Of a stretch of 64,000 bases of DNA, positions 62,395 through 64,000 are shown piece after piece (position 1 is the first letter of the stretch; every line of letters starts with the position of its first letter). The stretch spans positions 124,001 through 188,000 of the forward strand of contig NZ_QKXH01000002.1 in the NCBI RefSeq assembly GCF_003254745.1, read 5' to 3'. The position numbers and the translations under genes are program-made. The notes under the pieces are model-generated. The model did no database searches, was not told the DNA's origin, and was given only the letters and a program-made list of their open reading frames with translations. Source of the DNA: Flavobacterium aquariorum (lineage in GTDB: Bacteria; Bacteroidota; Bacteroidia; Flavobacteriales; Flavobacteriaceae).

Positions 62395-63327
62395 TTAAAC
62401 TTTAATACTGTCCTTTGTCTTTTTTAGCTTATGAATTGTAGCATTCAACTCAAATCCAAGCAACAAAATCATACAGTTAATCCAGATGTAAAACATCATA
62501 ATTAATAATGTCCCAATCGAACCATACAATTCGTTGTATTTTGAAAAGCGAATCACCCAGATTCCAAAAAAATAGGAAGAAATAATTATAAGTACCGTTG
62601 TAAAAACTGAACCTACACTAATAAATGGAGGTTTATGTGATTGTTTTGTTCCATATCGCAATAAAATTGAAGAGGTAATTAATATCATTAATATTACGAA
62701 AATATACCTTCCTAAAATAATCAACGGAATTCGATCACTTAAAACATCTTGAATAATTGTTTTTTGAATAAAAACCTCAAAAACAACTATAATAGAAACA
62801 GTCATTAACAAAAGAATTGATAATATTAGTGAAATTCCCAATGCAACAAAATATTGATTTAAAAAACCTCTTTTTTCTATTACATGACGGGAAGATTCAA
62901 AACCCCCCAAAATACCATTTATACCATTTGCCATCAAAAAAATAGACAGCAAGAATCCTGAAGACATCAACCCTGAATGACTATTGTTAAGGATGTCGTT
63001 TATGATATTTGCAATGGCATCGTATGTATTAGGAGGAACACCTTCTTTCACAAATTGAAGAAAATCGCCCTGAAATCCTTCGATAGGAATATAAGGAATT
63101 AAGTTTAAAATAAACAATGCAAAAGGAAATAAAGCCATGAAAAAACTGAAAGCAACTGCGCTGGCATGGTATGAAAATGCCCCGTCGATGATTCCCTCAA
63201 AATACAGTTCTAATAAATCATAAAAAGAAAACCCTCCCAAACCGGGAACTTTAACCTTTTTCAAGATGTGCATTAAGTTTCTTATAACGGGAATTTTTTC
63301 GAGTTTAGCCTCAATTATTAAGCTCAT
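62395..63327 (-). CDS. YihY/BrkB-family inner-membrane protein
   Basis: A 310-residue protein with six transmembrane helices. The family signature SYHASAVAFSFFMALFPFALFILNLIPYIPI near 53-83 is clear. MANGINGILGGFESSRHVIEKRGFLNQYFVALGISLILSILLL near 131-175 and YGSIGTLLIMMFYIWINCMILLLGFELNATIHK near 264-296 follow. The family was once labelled ribonuclease BN; it is now regarded as a membrane transporter-like family of unknown function. It starts 4 bp after the nadC stop. Confidence 0.88.
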   Translation of the reverse strand: MSLIIEAKLEKIPVIRNLMHILKKVKVPGLGGFSFYDLLELYFEGIIDGAFSYHASAVAFSFFMALFPFALFILNLIPYIPIEGFQGDFLQFVKEGVPPNTYDAIANIINDILNNSHSGLMSSGFLLSIFLMANGINGILGGFESSRHVIEKRGFLNQYFVALGISLILSILLLMTVSIIVVFEVFIQKTIIQDVLSDRIPLIILGRYIFVILMILITSSILLRYGTKQSHKPPFISVGSVFTTVLIIISSYFFGIWVIRFSKYNELYGSIGTLLIMMFYIWINCMILLLGFELNATIHKLKKTKDSIKV

Positions 63328-63331
63328 AATT

Positions 63332-64000
63332 CTAAATTGCTTTTAGACTTAAATCCATATTATAAACAGAATGAGTTAACGCTCCCGATGAAATATAATT
63401 AACACCACATTCAGCATAAAACCTCATGGTATCTTCGTTGATATTACCCGAAGATTCTGTTTGGCATTTGTCACCTATTAAAGCCACTGCGGCTTTTGTA
63501 TCTTCATAATTAAAATTGTCTATTAAAATCCTGTGCACTCCTTCGCTTTTTAAAATTTCTTGAATTTCAACAAGGTTTCTGGCTTCAACAATAATTTTAA
63601 GATCTAAATTATTTTCCTTGAGATAGGCTTGTGTTTTGGCAATAGCCAATGTAATACCTCCTGCGAAATCAATATGATTATCCTTTAACATAATCATATC
63701 ATACAATGCAAAACGGTGATTTTCGCCGCCACCAATTTTAACAGCCCATTTTTCAGCCACACGAAATCCTGGTGTTGTTTTTCGTGTATCCAATATTTTT
63801 GTATTTGTGCCTTTCAATAACTGTACAAAACTATTTGTTTTGGTAGCAATCGCACTCATGCGTTGCATTGTATTTAATACCACTCTTTCGGATTTTAAAA
63901 TAGATTGAGAACTGCCCGAAACATGAAAAACAACATCTCCTTTTTTGACTGCAGTTCCATCTTCAATGAAGGTTTCAATTTGCATTTTAGGATCTACATA
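63332..64000 (-). CDS. nadC: Nicotinate-nucleotide pyrophosphorylase (carboxylating), 5' end outside window
   Basis: The frame is open through base 64000 on the minus strand (YVDPKMQIE...), so the gene is cut and the ATG at 63985 is internal. Seen: SGSSQSILKSERVVLNTMQRMSAIATKT, LDTRKTTPGFRVAEKWAVKIGGGENHRFALYDMIMLKDNHI (substrate-binding Arg, Lys and His residues), IIVEARNLVEI, RILIDNF, TESSGNINEDTMRFYAECGVNYISSGALTHSV. NadC makes nicotinate mononucleotide from quinolinate and PRPP in NAD synthesis. BrkB follows after 4 bp. Confidence 0.93.
   Translation of the reverse strand, partial: YVDPKMQIETFIEDGTAVKKGDVVFHVSGSSQSILKSERVVLNTMQRMSAIATKTNSFVQLLKGTNTKILDTRKTTPGFRVAEKWAVKIGGGENHRFALYDMIMLKDNHIDFAGGITLAIAKTQAYLKENNLDLKIIVEARNLVEIQEILKSEGVHRILIDNFNYEDTKAAVALIGDKCQTESSGNINEDTMRFYAECGVNYISSGALTHSVYNMDLSLKAI

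Overview
The window reads as a stretch of chromosome from a Bacteroidota species, most likely Flavobacterium or a close relative. Three things support this. Promoters follow the TTG-N17-23-TAnnTTTG pattern of that phylum. The families include DUF4835/PorD, DUF6495, DUF6913, an Oar-like TonB-dependent receptor and RprX/RprY-type two-component proteins. Intergenic DNA carries several copies of a flavobacterial-looking structured RNA element. No rRNA, tRNA, CRISPR array, transposase or prophage module was recognised. All assignments come from reading the sequence; no database was searched.

Bases 1-2350 are the accessory part: the 3' part of a very AT-rich helicase-like gene (possibly the edge of a defence island), then a gene-free zone with two REP-like inverted repeats and an eleven-unit, 21-bp array that can form regularly spaced hairpins. 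From 2366 to 5854 lie a conserved hypothetical gene, a nitroreductase and a cluster of very small membrane or stress proteins (39-aa protein, YtxH, holin-like). From 6019 to 10420 are gph, a DUF4199 gene, a frameshifted lipoprotein gene, guaC, a DUF808 gene and a 56-aa protein.

Bases 10444-20134 hold an ABC exporter, a DUF2975/YozG-type regulator pair under a 41-bp palindromic operator, an AraC regulator, two paralogous NAD(P)-binding oxidoreductases, an L,D-transpeptidase, a luciferase-like monooxygenase and small enzymes. Bases 20324-27462 hold the agmatine-to-putrescine pair aguB-aguA, an M1 peptidase, a mutarotase-like protein, two acetyltransferases and a methyltransferase. Bases 27572-36768 hold VF530 and smpB (divergent), a lipoprotein, pcm, a Gfo/Idh oxidoreductase, a 3-hydroxyacyl-CoA dehydrogenase, a YggS-type PLP protein with a heptanucleotide repeat inside its frame, an exonuclease/GIY-YIG fusion, a K+ channel, miaA and an acyl-ACP thioesterase.

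From 36818 to 57730 nearly everything is on the minus strand and mostly housekeeping. It comprises an OmpR-type response regulator and kinase, coaE, a glycosyltransferase, two unrelated enoyl reductases (fabI and fabV) side by side, recN, a PorD-like gene, coaBC, rpoZ, bamD, dapA, ligA, an Oar-like TonB receptor and the rpsF-rpsR-rplI operon. The right end has a LytTR regulator (plus strand), then priA, a subclass B1 metallo-beta-lactamase, a DUF2147 gene, a BrkB-family gene and nadC, which is cut by the window end.
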